DNA from: Gammaproteobacteria bacterium | GTDB taxonomy: Bacteria > Pseudomonadota > Gammaproteobacteria > 21-64-14 | Direction of reading: 5' to 3' | DNA: 64,000 nucleotides | Assembly: GCA_027013145.1 (NCBI GenBank) | Contig: JALUXX010000053.1 | Span: forward strand, 103,064-167,063 | Shown: positions 1 through 12,938 of the stretch, one piece after another | How the letters are laid out: every line of letters begins with the position of its first letter | Numbering within the stretch: position 1 is the stretch's first letter | Notes under the pieces: model-generated | The model's database searches: none | The model's input: the letters and a program-made list of their open reading frames with translations, nothing else | What the model was told of the DNA's origin: nothing | Translations under genes and position numbers: made by a program

Positions 1-1244
1 TGCTCAAACCCTGGGGCGAACGCAAGCGCTCGCAGATGCAGATCCAGCCGCTGCTGCAGAAGAAGCTCAACACCATCGTCGGCCTGAAGGCGGTCGCCTT
101 CACGCGGCCTTCGGTCCCCGGCTCCGCCGGCGGCCTGCCGATCCAGTTCGTCGTCAAGGCAAATGCCGATTACGGGGAAATCAATGCCGTCGCTAACCGC
201 CTCATCGGGCGCGCCATGCACAGCGGGATGTTCATGTTCCTGGACAAGGACCTCAAATTCGACAATCCCGAAGTCGTGATGCACATCGACCGCCCCATGG
301 CGGCGACCCTTGGCCTGACCATGCGCGATATCACCAACAACCTGCAGCCGCTGCTCGGCGGCAACTACATCAACCGCTTCAGCATGGCGGGGCAGAGCTA
401 CAAGGTCATCCCGCAGGTACCCGACCGCTTCCGCGCCGACCCCGATCTGCTCAAGCGCTACTATATTCGCACAGGCTCCGGATCGCTGGTGCCGCTGTCG
501 ACCGTCGTCTCGCTGCATACGGAGGTGCAGCCGGACTACCTTCCGCAGTTCCAGCAGCTCAACTCCGCGACCATCCTCGGCGTGATGATGCCGGGTGTCA
601 CCATCGGCCAGGCCCTCAACTATCTTCGGGACACGGCGAAGAAGATCTTTCCGCCGGGGTTCGAGGTGGATTACGCCAGCGTCTCACGCCAGTTCATGCA
701 GCAGGGCAGCTCCGCACTCGTCAGCTTCGCGCTGGCGATCATCCTGGTCTACCTGCTGCTGGCCGCGCAGTTCGAGAGCTTCCGCGACCCTCTGATCGTC
801 ATGACCACGGTGCCGATGTCGATCTGCGGCGCACTGATCTTTCTGAGTATCGGACTCGCCTCCCTCAACATCTACACCCAGGTGGGCCTGCTGACCCTCA
901 TCGGCCTGATCACCAAGCAGGGAATCCTGATCGTGCAGTTCGCCAACGACCTGCAGCGCAACGAGGGGATCGGTCGGCGCGAGGCGGTGGAGCGCGCCTC
1001 CAGCGTTCGCCTGCGCCCGATCCTGATGACCACCGGCGCCATGGTCTTTGGCGTCATCCCCCTGCTCGTCGCCACGGGCCCCGGCGCGGTGAGCCGCTTC
1101 GACATGGGCCTGGTCATCGCCACCGGGCTGTCGATCGGCGCGCTGTTCTCGCTCTACGTGGTACCGACCTTCTACATGTACCTCGCGCGTGACCACGCGG
1201 CGGAGGCGGGAACCGCATCGGAACCGGCGCCCGATACCCCGTGA
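1..1244 (+). CDS. RND efflux permease, C-terminal part (5' end outside window)
   Basis: The open frame runs in from the left edge and ends at a TGA. Only about 413 C-terminal residues are visible. They match the second half of an AcrB/MexF-type inner-membrane RND pump. A periplasmic porter domain comes first, then a hydrophobic block beginning ALVSFALAIILVYLLLAAQF, the typical AQFESFRDPL loop, and further membrane helices up to a short hydrophilic tail. Such pumps use the proton gradient to export drugs or metals through a TolC-type channel. The substrate cannot be told from this part. The partner membrane-fusion gene would lie upstream, outside the window. Confidence 0.9.
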   Translation, partial: LKPWGERKRSQMQIQPLLQKKLNTIVGLKAVAFTRPSVPGSAGGLPIQFVVKANADYGEINAVANRLIGRAMHSGMFMFLDKDLKFDNPEVVMHIDRPMAATLGLTMRDITNNLQPLLGGNYINRFSMAGQSYKVIPQVPDRFRADPDLLKRYYIRTGSGSLVPLSTVVSLHTEVQPDYLPQFQQLNSATILGVMMPGVTIGQALNYLRDTAKKIFPPGFEVDYASVSRQFMQQGSSALVSFALAIILVYLLLAAQFESFRDPLIVMTTVPMSICGALIFLSIGLASLNIYTQVGLLTLIGLITKQGILIVQFANDLQRNEGIGRREAVERASSVRLRPILMTTGAMVFGVIPLLVATGPGAVSRFDMGLVIATGLSIGALFSLYVVPTFYMYLARDHAAEAGTASEPAPDTP

Positions 1245-1294
1245 CGCCCCCGCGCGCCCTGTTGAGACTTGCGCAGACTCCTGGCGGCCGTCCC

Positions 1295-1457
1295 GTAGCC
1301 CGAATGCAGGCCGCAGACCGGAATCCGGGACTCCCGGTGCCGAAAGAAACTCCCGACCCCGGATTCCGCTGCGCTCCATTCCGGCTACATAACCGACCCG
1401 ATTCGATATCGATCTGATGTAGCCCGGATGCAGGCCCGGCGGGCCGAAATCCGGGGA
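1295..1457. repeat. Three copies of a REP-like TAGCCCGGATG...GAATCCGGG element
   Basis: A degenerate forward copy lies at 1295-1330. A reverse copy lies at 1357-1388, and another forward copy at about 1418-1457. The unit begins GTAGCCCGGATG and ends GAATCCGGGG, so neighbouring opposite copies can pair into a large hairpin. The same family recurs at 18449-18523. Such elements are common between genes in gammaproteobacteria. Here they follow the RND gene and could stabilise or terminate its transcript. Confidence 0.75.
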
Positions 1458-1936
1458 ACGCGGCGGCCTGCTCGTCGCCACCGGTCCGAGCACGACCCCA
1501 CCGGATCAGGCGCTTCCGTGCTTGATTCGCATGCGGGAATCGACCTGACACCGCATCCGTCTTCATTTTTTTGGTCGCCTCCGCTACGGTTTGAGGCGTA
1601 GTTGTCCCTACTCCGTCTGTCGTACATCCAACGATACGCTCGCTGCCTAACCCCGGTTTGTGCACGTCGATCCCGACATCGAAACGGACGACCGGCGTTG
1701 CCCCCACCCCTTGCGCCGCACCGTCGTCCACCGGCGTGACACCACTCGACGTTCGTTCCGCAGGTCCGTGTACCACTGGTTCATTGTGCGTTTTCGTACA
1801 TACCCAAACAGCTTCTCGCGGTATCGTTTTTTCGGACTCGACCCCAGGCCGTGTCCCTACAAGAACGAACGAGGCGGCCCTTGCAACAGCGCAGACCAGG
1901 GCCCTTCCTCAGGAAGCACCGCAGGAGGGAACGCGG
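1458..1936. other. Non-coding stretch before the porin gene
   Basis: No convincing gene is seen. The porin frame stays open back to 1658, but its upstream residues do not look like protein and a good ribosome-binding site with signal peptide begins only at 1937. I looked for a sigma-54 promoter, which would fit amide or urea uptake genes, and found no site with the correct GG-N10-GC spacing. Confidence 0.5.
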
Positions 1937-3163
1937 ATGAACCAGCGAAACGCGAAGATTGGCCCCCGGCTCTTGGCTTGGCTCGTCACGCTGCTTGGCC
2001 TGTCCGTGATGCCGGCCTATGCCGGCGGATTTCTCGGGCATGTGGACGGAAAGCTGCGGCTCTACGACTTCCAACGGATCAACCAAGGCAACAAACCCGG
2101 GACCTTGCGCTCCTTCTCCTTCGGCGGGATGTTACATGCCGACACCAAAGCGTTCCGGGGATTGAGCGCGGGAGCGACCTTCGCAGCCGCCGAGCCCTTG
2201 GGCCTGAACGATTTCCCGACCAAAACCGACAACAGCCTCCCGGGAAATACCGTCACTTCCCTCACCGAGAGCTACTTGACGTACCGACACGCCGGCGCCG
2301 GCATGCTCCGCGTCGGCAACCAGATATTCAAGTCGCCGTGGGCAAACCCGTCGGATTCGCGTATGATCCCCGCGACCTTTCAGGGCGTCGTCTACCACAG
2401 CCCCAAGCTCTACGGCTTCTCGCTCACGGCCGCGCGCATCTTCCGCTGGAAGGGGCGGACCGCGGAACACTTCGGCACGATCAACCTCCTGAAGCAAAGC
2501 ACCACCGGCTTCCTCGCGTTCGGTGCCGCCTATCACGGCCACGGTCTGAGCGGCACCTTCTGGCACTATCGCTTCTATTCCCTCGCCGATATGGAGCACC
2601 TGCAGGTGAAGTACGCGAGGAAGATCTACGGGGGCGCCACCGCTTTGCTCGGCTTTCAGTATATCCACGAGACCGATGTCGGCTCGGCGCGGCTTGGCAA
2701 GGTCGATACCGACGCGTACGGACTCCTTGCGGGCGCCCGGTTCGGTCCGCTGACGCTCACGCTCGGGCTCAACCACATCACACCCAACCCCGGGGCCTAC
2801 CACGGCGGAGACATCGTATCGCCCTATACCCACAGCTACGCCACCGACCCCCTGTACACCACCTCGATGACCCAGGGCATGGTCGAGCAGAATTCCGCCG
2901 GAAACGCCTGGAAGCTCAAGGGTGTCTACTGGGCGTTTCGTCACCGTATCCGCATGATCGCCAGCTACGCCCGCTACAACGTCGACACCCCGGTGCATAC
3001 CGGACAGACGGGAAACCCGCATGAGATCGACATCGACGCGACCTACTTCCCACCCGGAAAGCTGAAGGGTCTGTCTTTGCGTGACCGCGTTGGGTTCTTC
3101 GACTACCCCGGAGCGCCGAAGACCTTTGTCTACAACCGTGTCATGGTGCAGTACCTGTTCTAG
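1937..3163 (+). CDS. OprD-family outer-membrane porin
   Basis: This 408-residue protein begins with a clear signal peptide (positive start, hydrophobic stretch, AYAG cleavage region). It continues as alternating beta-strand sequence and ends in the aromatic YLF typical of outer-membrane barrels. The pattern around residues 105-140 (ESYLTYRHAG, LRVGNQ, NPSDSRMIP, FQGVVYHSP) is characteristic of OprD-type substrate-specific porins. The length fits the family. ATG 1937 is preceded by CAGGAGG. The next gene encodes an AmiS/UreI-like channel, which suggests entry of a small neutral solute such as urea or a short amide. This substrate is inferred from context only. Confidence 0.75.
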   Translation: MNQRNAKIGPRLLAWLVTLLGLSVMPAYAGGFLGHVDGKLRLYDFQRINQGNKPGTLRSFSFGGMLHADTKAFRGLSAGATFAAAEPLGLNDFPTKTDNSLPGNTVTSLTESYLTYRHAGAGMLRVGNQIFKSPWANPSDSRMIPATFQGVVYHSPKLYGFSLTAARIFRWKGRTAEHFGTINLLKQSTTGFLAFGAAYHGHGLSGTFWHYRFYSLADMEHLQVKYARKIYGGATALLGFQYIHETDVGSARLGKVDTDAYGLLAGARFGPLTLTLGLNHITPNPGAYHGGDIVSPYTHSYATDPLYTTSMTQGMVEQNSAGNAWKLKGVYWAFRHRIRMIASYARYNVDTPVHTGQTGNPHEIDIDATYFPPGKLKGLSLRDRVGFFDYPGAPKTFVYNRVMVQYLF

Positions 3164-3220
3164 ACCGATCCCAACACCACCTACGGCAGCGGCCGGGAAC
3201 TGGCCTTGAGGAGACGAGCG

Positions 3221-3985
3221 ATGAACAGATTCGACAATACTCCAGGTCGATGTGGCATCCCCATCAGCGCGGCGAAGGCCTGCGGCTGGGCGGCACTCGC
3301 ACTTGGCCTGTGTTCCGCCGATACGTGGGCGGCGACGGGCATCGCACAGCACGTTCCGGCGACCGCGGCCGGCCTCTCCCATCAATTGGCGCAGATCGCC
3401 GGCGAACTCAAGCCCGTACATCATTCCTCCATCGGCAAGTGGATCGCCCCCCTGATGTACCTGGGCAGTTTCGCCTTGCTCGCCAACGGCCTCATGCACC
3501 TCGACCCCGAACGCAAGAAGGCCAACGAGGTCGGTGTCGGAATCATCACGGCCACCGTCGGCATCATGTGGTGGCCCTTCCTCGTCGGCATGATGGAGGA
3601 CCAGGGACTCGGCCCCCTCACGAACATCGTGACGGGCTTGGCCGGCATGTACTCCTTTTTCTTCATCGCCCTCGGCCTGACCCAGGCCTTTCGCGTTCCC
3701 TCGAAGAAACAGCTCGGTCCGGTGGCGATTCTCATCGGGTGGCTCACCGGTGCCTACGGCTACTTCTTCGTCACCACGCCCGCGCCGACCGGTGGAACGT
3801 GGGTCTACCACTTCACCATCGCCCTTGCGTGGTTCATCGCGATGAATCTTGCCGGGCTCTTCATGCAGGGGCGCCTGCGCAGCGAACGCCTCCTTGGTTG
3901 GGTGGTCACGTTCTGCGCGGTCTACACCTTTGCGATCCCGGCCATCATGTGGTCCATGGCCCCCGGCCATCAGGGACCGTTCTGA
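3221..3985 (+). CDS. AmiS/UreI-like inner-membrane channel with N-terminal extension
   Basis: The 254-residue product starts at ATG 3221 after GAGGAGAC. A TTG 15 bases upstream is less likely. After about 65 residues with a signal-like segment, six or so hydrophobic helices follow. The stretch LMYLGSFALLANGLMHLDPE resembles the first helix and loop of AmiS/UreI proteins, which are proton-gated urea or short-amide channels. The helix pattern and total length also fit that family with an added N-terminus. No urease or amidase gene is nearby. The similarity is judged by eye and moderate, so a different small membrane transporter remains possible. Confidence 0.5.
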   Translation: MNRFDNTPGRCGIPISAAKACGWAALALGLCSADTWAATGIAQHVPATAAGLSHQLAQIAGELKPVHHSSIGKWIAPLMYLGSFALLANGLMHLDPERKKANEVGVGIITATVGIMWWPFLVGMMEDQGLGPLTNIVTGLAGMYSFFFIALGLTQAFRVPSKKQLGPVAILIGWLTGAYGYFFVTTPAPTGGTWVYHFTIALAWFIAMNLAGLFMQGRLRSERLLGWVVTFCAVYTFAIPAIMWSMAPGHQGPF

Positions 3986-4027
3986 TCCATCCGACAACGC
4001 GCAACTCAAACGACGGGGGAAATCATC

Positions 4028-4111
4028 ATGGGAATGGTACCGTGGGCAATGGTGATCATCGCGGTCGTGGGCTGGCTGGTAGCGCTGGCGGTATGGTTCG
4101 CCGCGGACTGA
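4028..4111 (+). CDS. 27-residue single-helix membrane peptide
   Basis: An ATG preceded by GGGGGAAA encodes MGMVPWAMV followed by an almost wholly hydrophobic run ending WFAAD. It is long enough for one membrane helix. It follows the channel gene by 42 bases and precedes a strong hairpin, so it probably belongs to the same transcript. It may be a small accessory subunit of the channel. No family is recognised. Confidence 0.5.
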   Translation: MGMVPWAMVIIAVVGWLVALAVWFAAD

Positions 4112-4134
4112 GCGGCGCGTGCCAGCGGCCGCCA

Positions 4135-4164
4135 GGCGGGCCCGGGCAGGCGCCCGGGCCCGCC
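4135..4164 (+). terminator. GC-rich hairpin after the porin-channel operon
   Basis: GGCGGGCCCGGGC at 4135-4147 pairs perfectly with 4152-4164 across a four-base loop. No T-run follows, so it is terminator-like rather than a classical intrinsic terminator. Confidence 0.5.
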
Positions 4165-4220
4165 CGTGAACCGCCCGGCCGTCATCCGGCGCGGTGCGCC
4201 AACCGGCGGGGCCCCCGGGC

Positions 4221-4226
4221 TATAAT
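4221..4226 (+). promoter_or_regulatory. Possible -10 box (TATAAT) ahead of the Crp/Fnr gene
   Basis: A consensus TATAAT stands in a very GC-rich setting 100 bases before the regulator start. No good -35 box is visible 16-18 bases upstream, which would fit activator dependence or autoregulation. Confidence 0.35.
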
Positions 4227-4325
4227 GTCCTTATTGTCCCTATCGGCTGTCCGGGCCATGGGGGCGGGCAAAGGGCACCGTTACGGCAACGCGCCGCCAC
4301 GATGCTTCGGAGGGTGGCGTCGGCC

Positions 4326-5003
4326 ATGATTGCGACAGACGCGCGTGCCTGGAACGAGCACTTCCCGCACCTCGCGCGGTTACGGACACCCGAATGGCAT
4401 GCCGCCGTTCGGAACGCGCCGGTCGTGGAGATCCCCCCCCGCACGGTCGTGATGCGTCCGGGGGACGCCTGCCACCACGTCCTCATGGTCTGGCAGGGCA
4501 GCATCCGTGTCTATCTCAGCGGGGAGAATGGCCGCGAGGTCGTGCTCTACCGGGTGCACCCCGGGGAGGTGTGCGTCCTCACCGTGGCCAGCCTGCTACG
4601 CGGCATGCACTACCCGGCGGAGGCGGTGACGGAAGCCGAGGTGCGAGGCCTGAGCATCCCGGCGGCGGGCTTCATGCGGGCGTTCTCGGAGGACCCGGAG
4701 TTTCGCAGGTTCGTCGTGGAAACGCTGGCTCAGCGCCTGTTCGAAACGATGCTCTGTGTGCAGGAACTCGCCTTTATGCGCCTGGACGTGCGGCTGCCGT
4801 GGTTCCTGTGCAAGCGGTTTCAGGAACTGGGGACCGACGTCATGGAGATCACCCACCAGCAGCTCGCGCACGAACTGGGCACGACACGCGAGATGGTGAG
4901 CCGGCTGCTCAAGGAACTGGAGCGCCAGAACCACATCCGTCTGCACCGCGGCCGCATCGAGCTGGTCAATCCCGATCGCCTGCGCGGAATGATCGCGCGC
5001 TGA
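4326..5003 (+). CDS. Crp/Fnr-family transcriptional regulator
   Basis: The 225-residue protein has an N-terminal cyclic-nucleotide-binding fold (residues about 25-135, with GSIRVYLSGENGREVVLYRV and the GEVCVLTVASLL segment). It ends with a winged helix-turn-helix containing ITHQQLAHELGTTREMVSRLLKELE. It lacks the N-terminal Cys set of Fnr, so oxygen sensing by a 4Fe-4S cluster is unlikely. ATG 4326 follows GGAGGG by 11 bases; an in-frame ATG at 4302 is an alternative. It is paralogous in layout to the regulator at 62754. The target is unknown. The preceding channel operon is a candidate. Confidence 0.85.
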   Translation: MIATDARAWNEHFPHLARLRTPEWHAAVRNAPVVEIPPRTVVMRPGDACHHVLMVWQGSIRVYLSGENGREVVLYRVHPGEVCVLTVASLLRGMHYPAEAVTEAEVRGLSIPAAGFMRAFSEDPEFRRFVVETLAQRLFETMLCVQELAFMRLDVRLPWFLCKRFQELGTDVMEITHQQLAHELGTTREMVSRLLKELERQNHIRLHRGRIELVNPDRLRGMIAR

Positions 5004-5017
5004 GGCCCGGGGCCGCC

Positions 5018-7327
5018 TCAAGCATTCGCGGCGGGGGCTCCGTCCTTCGCGAAGCGCTCGCGCAGGATATGCGCGGCGCGCACCATGTTGGCGAGTGCCG
5101 GCTCCACTTCGGCCCACGTGCGGGTCTTGAGACCGCAATCCGGGTTCACCCACAGGCGATCGGCCGGAATCAGGCGCGCGGCGCGCTCCAGCAGCGCGAC
5201 CATCTCCTCTACGCTGGGGACGCGTGGGGAGTGGATGTCGTAGACCCCGGGTCCGATCCCGTTGGGGTACTCGAAGTCCCGGAACGCCTCGAGCAGTTCC
5301 ATACGCGAGCGTGAGGTCTCGATGGTGATGACGTCGGCGTCGAGCGCGGCGATGGAATCGAGGATGTCGTTGAACTCGGCATAGCACATGTGCGTGTGGA
5401 TCTGGGTGTCGTCGCGTACTCCGCAGGAGGCGACGCGGAAGCAGCGCGCCGCCCACTCCAGATAGGCATGCTGCTCGGCGCGGGCGAGCGGTAACCCCTC
5501 GCGAAAGGCGGGTTCGTCGATCTGGATGATGGCGGTTCCCGCCGCCTCCAGATCGGCGACCTCCTCGCGCAAGGCAAGGGCGATCTCCAGGCAGGTGCGC
5601 TCGCGCGGCTGGTCGTCGCGGACGAAGGACCACTGCAGGATGGTCACCGGCCCCGTGAGCATGCCCTTCACCGGGCGCTCGGTCAGCGACTGCGCGTAAC
5701 CCGTCCACGCCCCCGTCATCGGGCCGTTACGCTCGACGTCACCGTAGAGAATGGGCGGGCGTACGCAGCGCGAGCCGTAGCTCTGCACCCAGCCGTTGGC
5801 GGTGATGGCGAAGCCCTCCAGGCGCTCGCCGAAATACTCCACCATGTCGGTACGCTCGGGCTCGCCGTGCACCAGCACGTCGAGACCCAGGGCCTCCTGG
5901 CGCCGGATGACCTGCGCGATCTCGGCACGCATGCGCTCGCGATACTCTTCGGCGCTGAGCACCCCGTTGCGCAGATCCCGGCGCGCACGGCGGATCTCCG
6001 GAGTCTGCGGGAAGGAACCGATGGTGGTCGTCGGGAAGAGCGGCAATGCCAAGCGCGCGCGCTGGCTCACCCGGCGCACGCGGTAAGGGCTGGCGCGGCG
6101 GGCGAGCTCGTCCCCCGCCTGCGCCAGTCGCGCCTGTACCGCCGGGCGCCGGATCCGGCGCGAGTTGCGCCGCGCCTGCACCGCAGCGCGCGCGGCCGCG
6201 AGCGCCGCGGTCACCGTCGACTCTCCTTCCACCAGCGCCCGGCGCAGCAACGCCAGCTCCTCGAGCTTCTGCATCGCGAAGGCCAGCCAACCGCGCAGAT
6301 CGGGGTCGAGCCCGTCCTCGTGCGCGAGGTCGACCGGTACGTGCAGCAGCGAGCAGGAGGGCGCGAGCCGCAGCCGGTCGCCGAGCCGCTGGTGCACCGG
6401 GCGCAGCCGCTCCAGACACGCATCGAGGTCGGTACGCCAGACGTTGCGCCCGTCGATCACGCCCGCGGACAGGACCTTGTAGGCCGGCAGTTGATCGAGC
6501 ACGGTCTGGAGCTGATCGGGCGCGCGCACGAGGTCCACGTGCAGCGCATCGACGGGCAGGCGGCAGGCGAGGCCGGCACGCTCGCCCAGGCCGCCGAAAT
6601 AGGTCGCCACCATCCGCTTGAGCCCCGGCACCTGCAGGCGCGAGTACGCCGACTCGAAGGCGTCGCACCACGCCTGCGGCAGGTCGAGGGCGAGGATGGG
6701 TTCGTCGAGCTGCACCCACTCGACGCCCTGCGCCTGCAATCGTGCGAGGAGAGCGCCGTAGACCGGCAACAGTTCCTCCATCAGTTCGAGGCGATCGAAG
6801 GATTCACCGGCGCACTTGCCGAGCCAAAGGTAGGTCAAAGGCCCCGGCAGCACCGCCTGCACGCGGTAGCCCAGGGCCCGCGCCTCGGCGGCGTGATCGA
6901 AGATCGCCCCGCCCGCGAGACGGAACCGCTGCCCGCGCTCGAACTCGGGCACGAGGTAGTGGTAGTTCGTGTCGAACCACTTGGTCATCTCGCAGGCGTG
7001 CGCCTCCCGCGAGCCGGCCGCCCGCCCGCGCGCCATGAGGAAATAGGTCTCCAGCGGTACCGGGCCGTCGAGGGCGCCGAAGCGCGGCGGAACCACGCCC
7101 ACGAGGGCGGAGAAGTCGAGGACGTGGTCGTACCAGGAGAAGTCCCCCACCGTCACGTAATCGAGCCCGGCGGCCGCCTCGCTCGCCCACATCCCGCGAC
7201 GCAACGCGGCGCCGGCCGCCTCCAGACCCGCCGCGTCCAGTTCGCCGCGCCAGTAGCGTTCCACGGCACGCTTGAGTTCGCGCCGCGGGCCGATCCGCGG
7301 GAAGCCCAGGGTGTGGATCTCGATCAT
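5018..7327 (-). CDS. metE: Cobalamin-independent methionine synthase
   Basis: This 769-residue enzyme transfers the methyl group of 5-methyltetrahydropteroyltri-glutamate to homocysteine, the last step of methionine synthesis. Its start [18 protein letters not shown] is diagnostic. The C-terminal zinc site is intact: HTHMCY supplies His and Cys, ITIETSRS a Glu, and [10 protein letters not shown] the last Cys. ATG at 7327 is preceded by GGAGG with 9-base spacing; 23 further upstream codons are open but have no such site. The gene is divergent from metR, its usual activator, and converges on the Crp/Fnr gene with 14 bases between stops. Confidence 0.97.
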   Translation of the reverse strand: MIEIHTLGFPRIGPRRELKRAVERYWRGELDAAGLEAAGAALRRGMWASEAAAGLDYVTVGDFSWYDHVLDFSALVGVVPPRFGALDGPVPLETYFLMARGRAAGSREAHACEMTKWFDTNYHYLVPEFERGQRFRLAGGAIFDHAAEARALGYRVQAVLPGPLTYLWLGKCAGESFDRLELMEELLPVYGALLARLQAQGVEWVQLDEPILALDLPQAWCDAFESAYSRLQVPGLKRMVATYFGGLGERAGLACRLPVDALHVDLVRAPDQLQTVLDQLPAYKVLSAGVIDGRNVWRTDLDACLERLRPVHQRLGDRLRLAPSCSLLHVPVDLAHEDGLDPDLRGWLAFAMQKLEELALLRRALVEGESTVTAALAAARAAVQARRNSRRIRRPAVQARLAQAGDELARRASPYRVRRVSQRARLALPLFPTTTIGSFPQTPEIRRARRDLRNGVLSAEEYRERMRAEIAQVIRRQEALGLDVLVHGEPERTDMVEYFGERLEGFAITANGWVQSYGSRCVRPPILYGDVERNGPMTGAWTGYAQSLTERPVKGMLTGPVTILQWSFVRDDQPRERTCLEIALALREEVADLEAAGTAIIQIDEPAFREGLPLARAEQHAYLEWAARCFRVASCGVRDDTQIHTHMCYAEFNDILDSIAALDADVITIETSRSRMELLEAFRDFEYPNGIGPGVYDIHSPRVPSVEEMVALLERAARLIPADRLWVNPDCGLKTRTWAEVEPALANMVRAAHILRERFAKDGAPAANA

Positions 7328-7390
7328 GCTCGAATGCCTCCGCCGTCCGCCCTCACGATTCCGGCGGAGTTTGCGCAAGGCTCGATAATG

Positions 7391-7437
7391 ATTCAAATTC
7401 TTTATTTTCAGTTTTTAGATGAATTATACTCATACAG
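7391..7437. promoter_or_regulatory. metE-metR shared control region
   Basis: This short divergent gap is strikingly AT-rich against its surroundings. It carries TTCA at 7392-7395 and 7407-7410 and TGAA at 7420-7423, the half-sites used by MetR, though not in the exact TGAA-N5-TTCA order. It probably holds both promoters and the MetR site. Confidence 0.5.
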
Positions 7438-8355
7438 ATGCTCGAACTCCGCCACCTGCGCACACTCCTGGCCCTCCGCGAAGCCGGCACGCTCGCCGCC
7501 GCCGCGGCCCGCCTCCACCTCACGCAGTCCGCCCTGTCGCATCAGCTCCGCGCCCTGGAGGCGCACCTCGGCCTGCCGGTCGTGCACCGCGGGCGCCGCC
7601 CGTTGCGCTTCACCGCAGCGGGCGAGCGACTCCTGGACCTCGCCGGGCGCGTGCTCACCGAAGTGGATGCGACCCGTTGCGAGCTGCAACGCATGGCCGC
7701 CGGACACGGCGGGCGCCTGCACCTGGCGATCGAATGCCACAGTTGCTTCGACTGGTTGATGCCGGCGATGGACATCTATCGCCCGCGCTGGCCGGAGGTC
7801 GAGATCGATCTCTCGCTCGCCCACAGCTTCGAGCCTCTGCCGGCACTCGAGGCAGGCGAGCTCGACCTGGTCGTGACCGCCGACCCCGAGGAACGCGAGT
7901 CGTTGCGCTACGTTCCATTGTTCCGCCACGAGGGCGTACTCCTGACGGCACCCGGCCATCGGCTCGCCGCGCGCCCCTGGATCGAGCCCACGGACGTCGC
8001 GGGCGAGACGGTGGTCACGTATCCCGTCCCGACCGAGCGGCTCGACCTCTACCGCCACTTTCTGACGCCCGCGGGCGTCGTGCCCCGCGCGCGGCGGACC
8101 GCGGAGCTGACGGCCGTCCTGTTGCAGCTCGTCGCCAGCGGGCGCGGCGTGGCCGCCCTGCCCCGCTGGGCGGCGGCGGACTTCCTTGCGCGCGGCTCGC
8201 TTGTCGCCCGACCCCTCGGCCGCAGCGGCTTCTGGGCGACCGTCTACGCAGCCGTGCGCGCCGACCAGGCATCCGTCGCCTACATCCGGGACTTCGTCGC
8301 CACTGCCCGCGAGACCGCCTTCCGCGAGTTGGAGGGGATCCGCGGCACCGCCTGA
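7438..8355 (+). CDS. metR: LysR-family regulator MetR
   Basis: The 305-residue product has the LysR N-terminal helix-turn-helix (AAAARLHLTQSALSHQLRAL, residues about 20-40) and a substrate-binding domain. The segment IECHSCFDWLMPAMD, followed by WPEVEIDLSL and GELDLVVTADP, is typical of MetR, which senses homocysteine. Divergence from metE supports the name. MetR normally activates metE and represses itself. The start at 7438 lies directly after the AT-rich control region, with no strong ribosome-binding site visible. Confidence 0.93.
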   Translation: MLELRHLRTLLALREAGTLAAAAARLHLTQSALSHQLRALEAHLGLPVVHRGRRPLRFTAAGERLLDLAGRVLTEVDATRCELQRMAAGHGGRLHLAIECHSCFDWLMPAMDIYRPRWPEVEIDLSLAHSFEPLPALEAGELDLVVTADPEERESLRYVPLFRHEGVLLTAPGHRLAARPWIEPTDVAGETVVTYPVPTERLDLYRHFLTPAGVVPRARRTAELTAVLLQLVASGRGVAALPRWAAADFLARGSLVARPLGRSGFWATVYAAVRADQASVAYIRDFVATARETAFRELEGIRGTA

Positions 8356-8394
8356 CCGCGCTTGCATTCCGCCTGAACACACACTATCTTGTGC

Positions 8395-8612
8395 GTCACC
8401 TCCGGTGCGATCTCAAGATCTTGGGATCTCCAAAAGGGAACCCGGTGCAACTCCGGGACTGACGCGCAGCGGTGAGGGGGAACGACGCGCACAGGGGGCC
8501 CCACGCGGGGCCCCGGGCACTGTCCCGACGGGACGGGAAGCCGTGCGCCGAGGCCCGCCGCCTCCCGAAGGGAGACGGCCCGCCCCCGAGTCCGAAGACC
8601 TGCCGGAGGCCG
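8395..8612 (+). ncRNA. Cobalamin (B12) riboswitch ahead of nrdAB
   Basis: The core is readable: AAAAGGGAACCCGGTGCAAC and CTGACGCGCAGCGGT near 8434-8474 match the B12-box region. GAGTCCGAAGACCTGCC near 8588-8604 matches the conserved 3' part. The closing stem P1 pairs CCTCCGG (8399-8405) perfectly with CCGGAGG (8603-8609). A CCGGGC/GCCCGG hairpin follows at about 8616-8631. It lies about 150 bases before nrdA. In the known Streptomyces case such an element shuts off class I reductase when B12 can support the class II enzyme. Confidence 0.92.
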
Positions 8613-8758
8613 GCCGGGCGGGAGCCCGGTCGTGGAATGCCCAGGCCTTCGCGACACAGGCTTCGGGTGAAGCGGCCCCCGGACTCCGCCGTCGCGCCGC
8701 CTCCACCCCCCCGTACGCGCAGGCGCCCGAATCCTCAGGAACGTCAGGAGGCGCCCCG

Positions 8759-11590
<2,832 letters not shown>

Positions 11591-11642
11591 CGCAGCCCCA
11601 GGCGCGCGCCCGCCCGTCCGTCCGCAACCGGAGACCAAAGAC

Positions 11643-12779
<1,137 letters not shown>

Positions 12780-12938
12780 CGGCGGAATCGGCACAGCTAT
12801 TGCGACAGCCGGTGGCGCGGCCAGCCGGAAAATGGATTCGCTCGCTCTGTACTATGGACATTGCGCATCGAATCGACATATCGGCCACCCCGACCCATGT
12901 GGCACTGATCGGTAACCTCTCGTGGTACCATCTCCGGC

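Noticed and set aside
1640..1936. Sigma-54 promoter for the porin operon
   Set aside because: No GG and GC pair at the required 10-base distance with the flanking consensus.
1658..1936. N-terminal extension of the porin
   Set aside because: The extra 93 residues are not signal-like, and a good ribosome-binding site and signal peptide begin at 1937.
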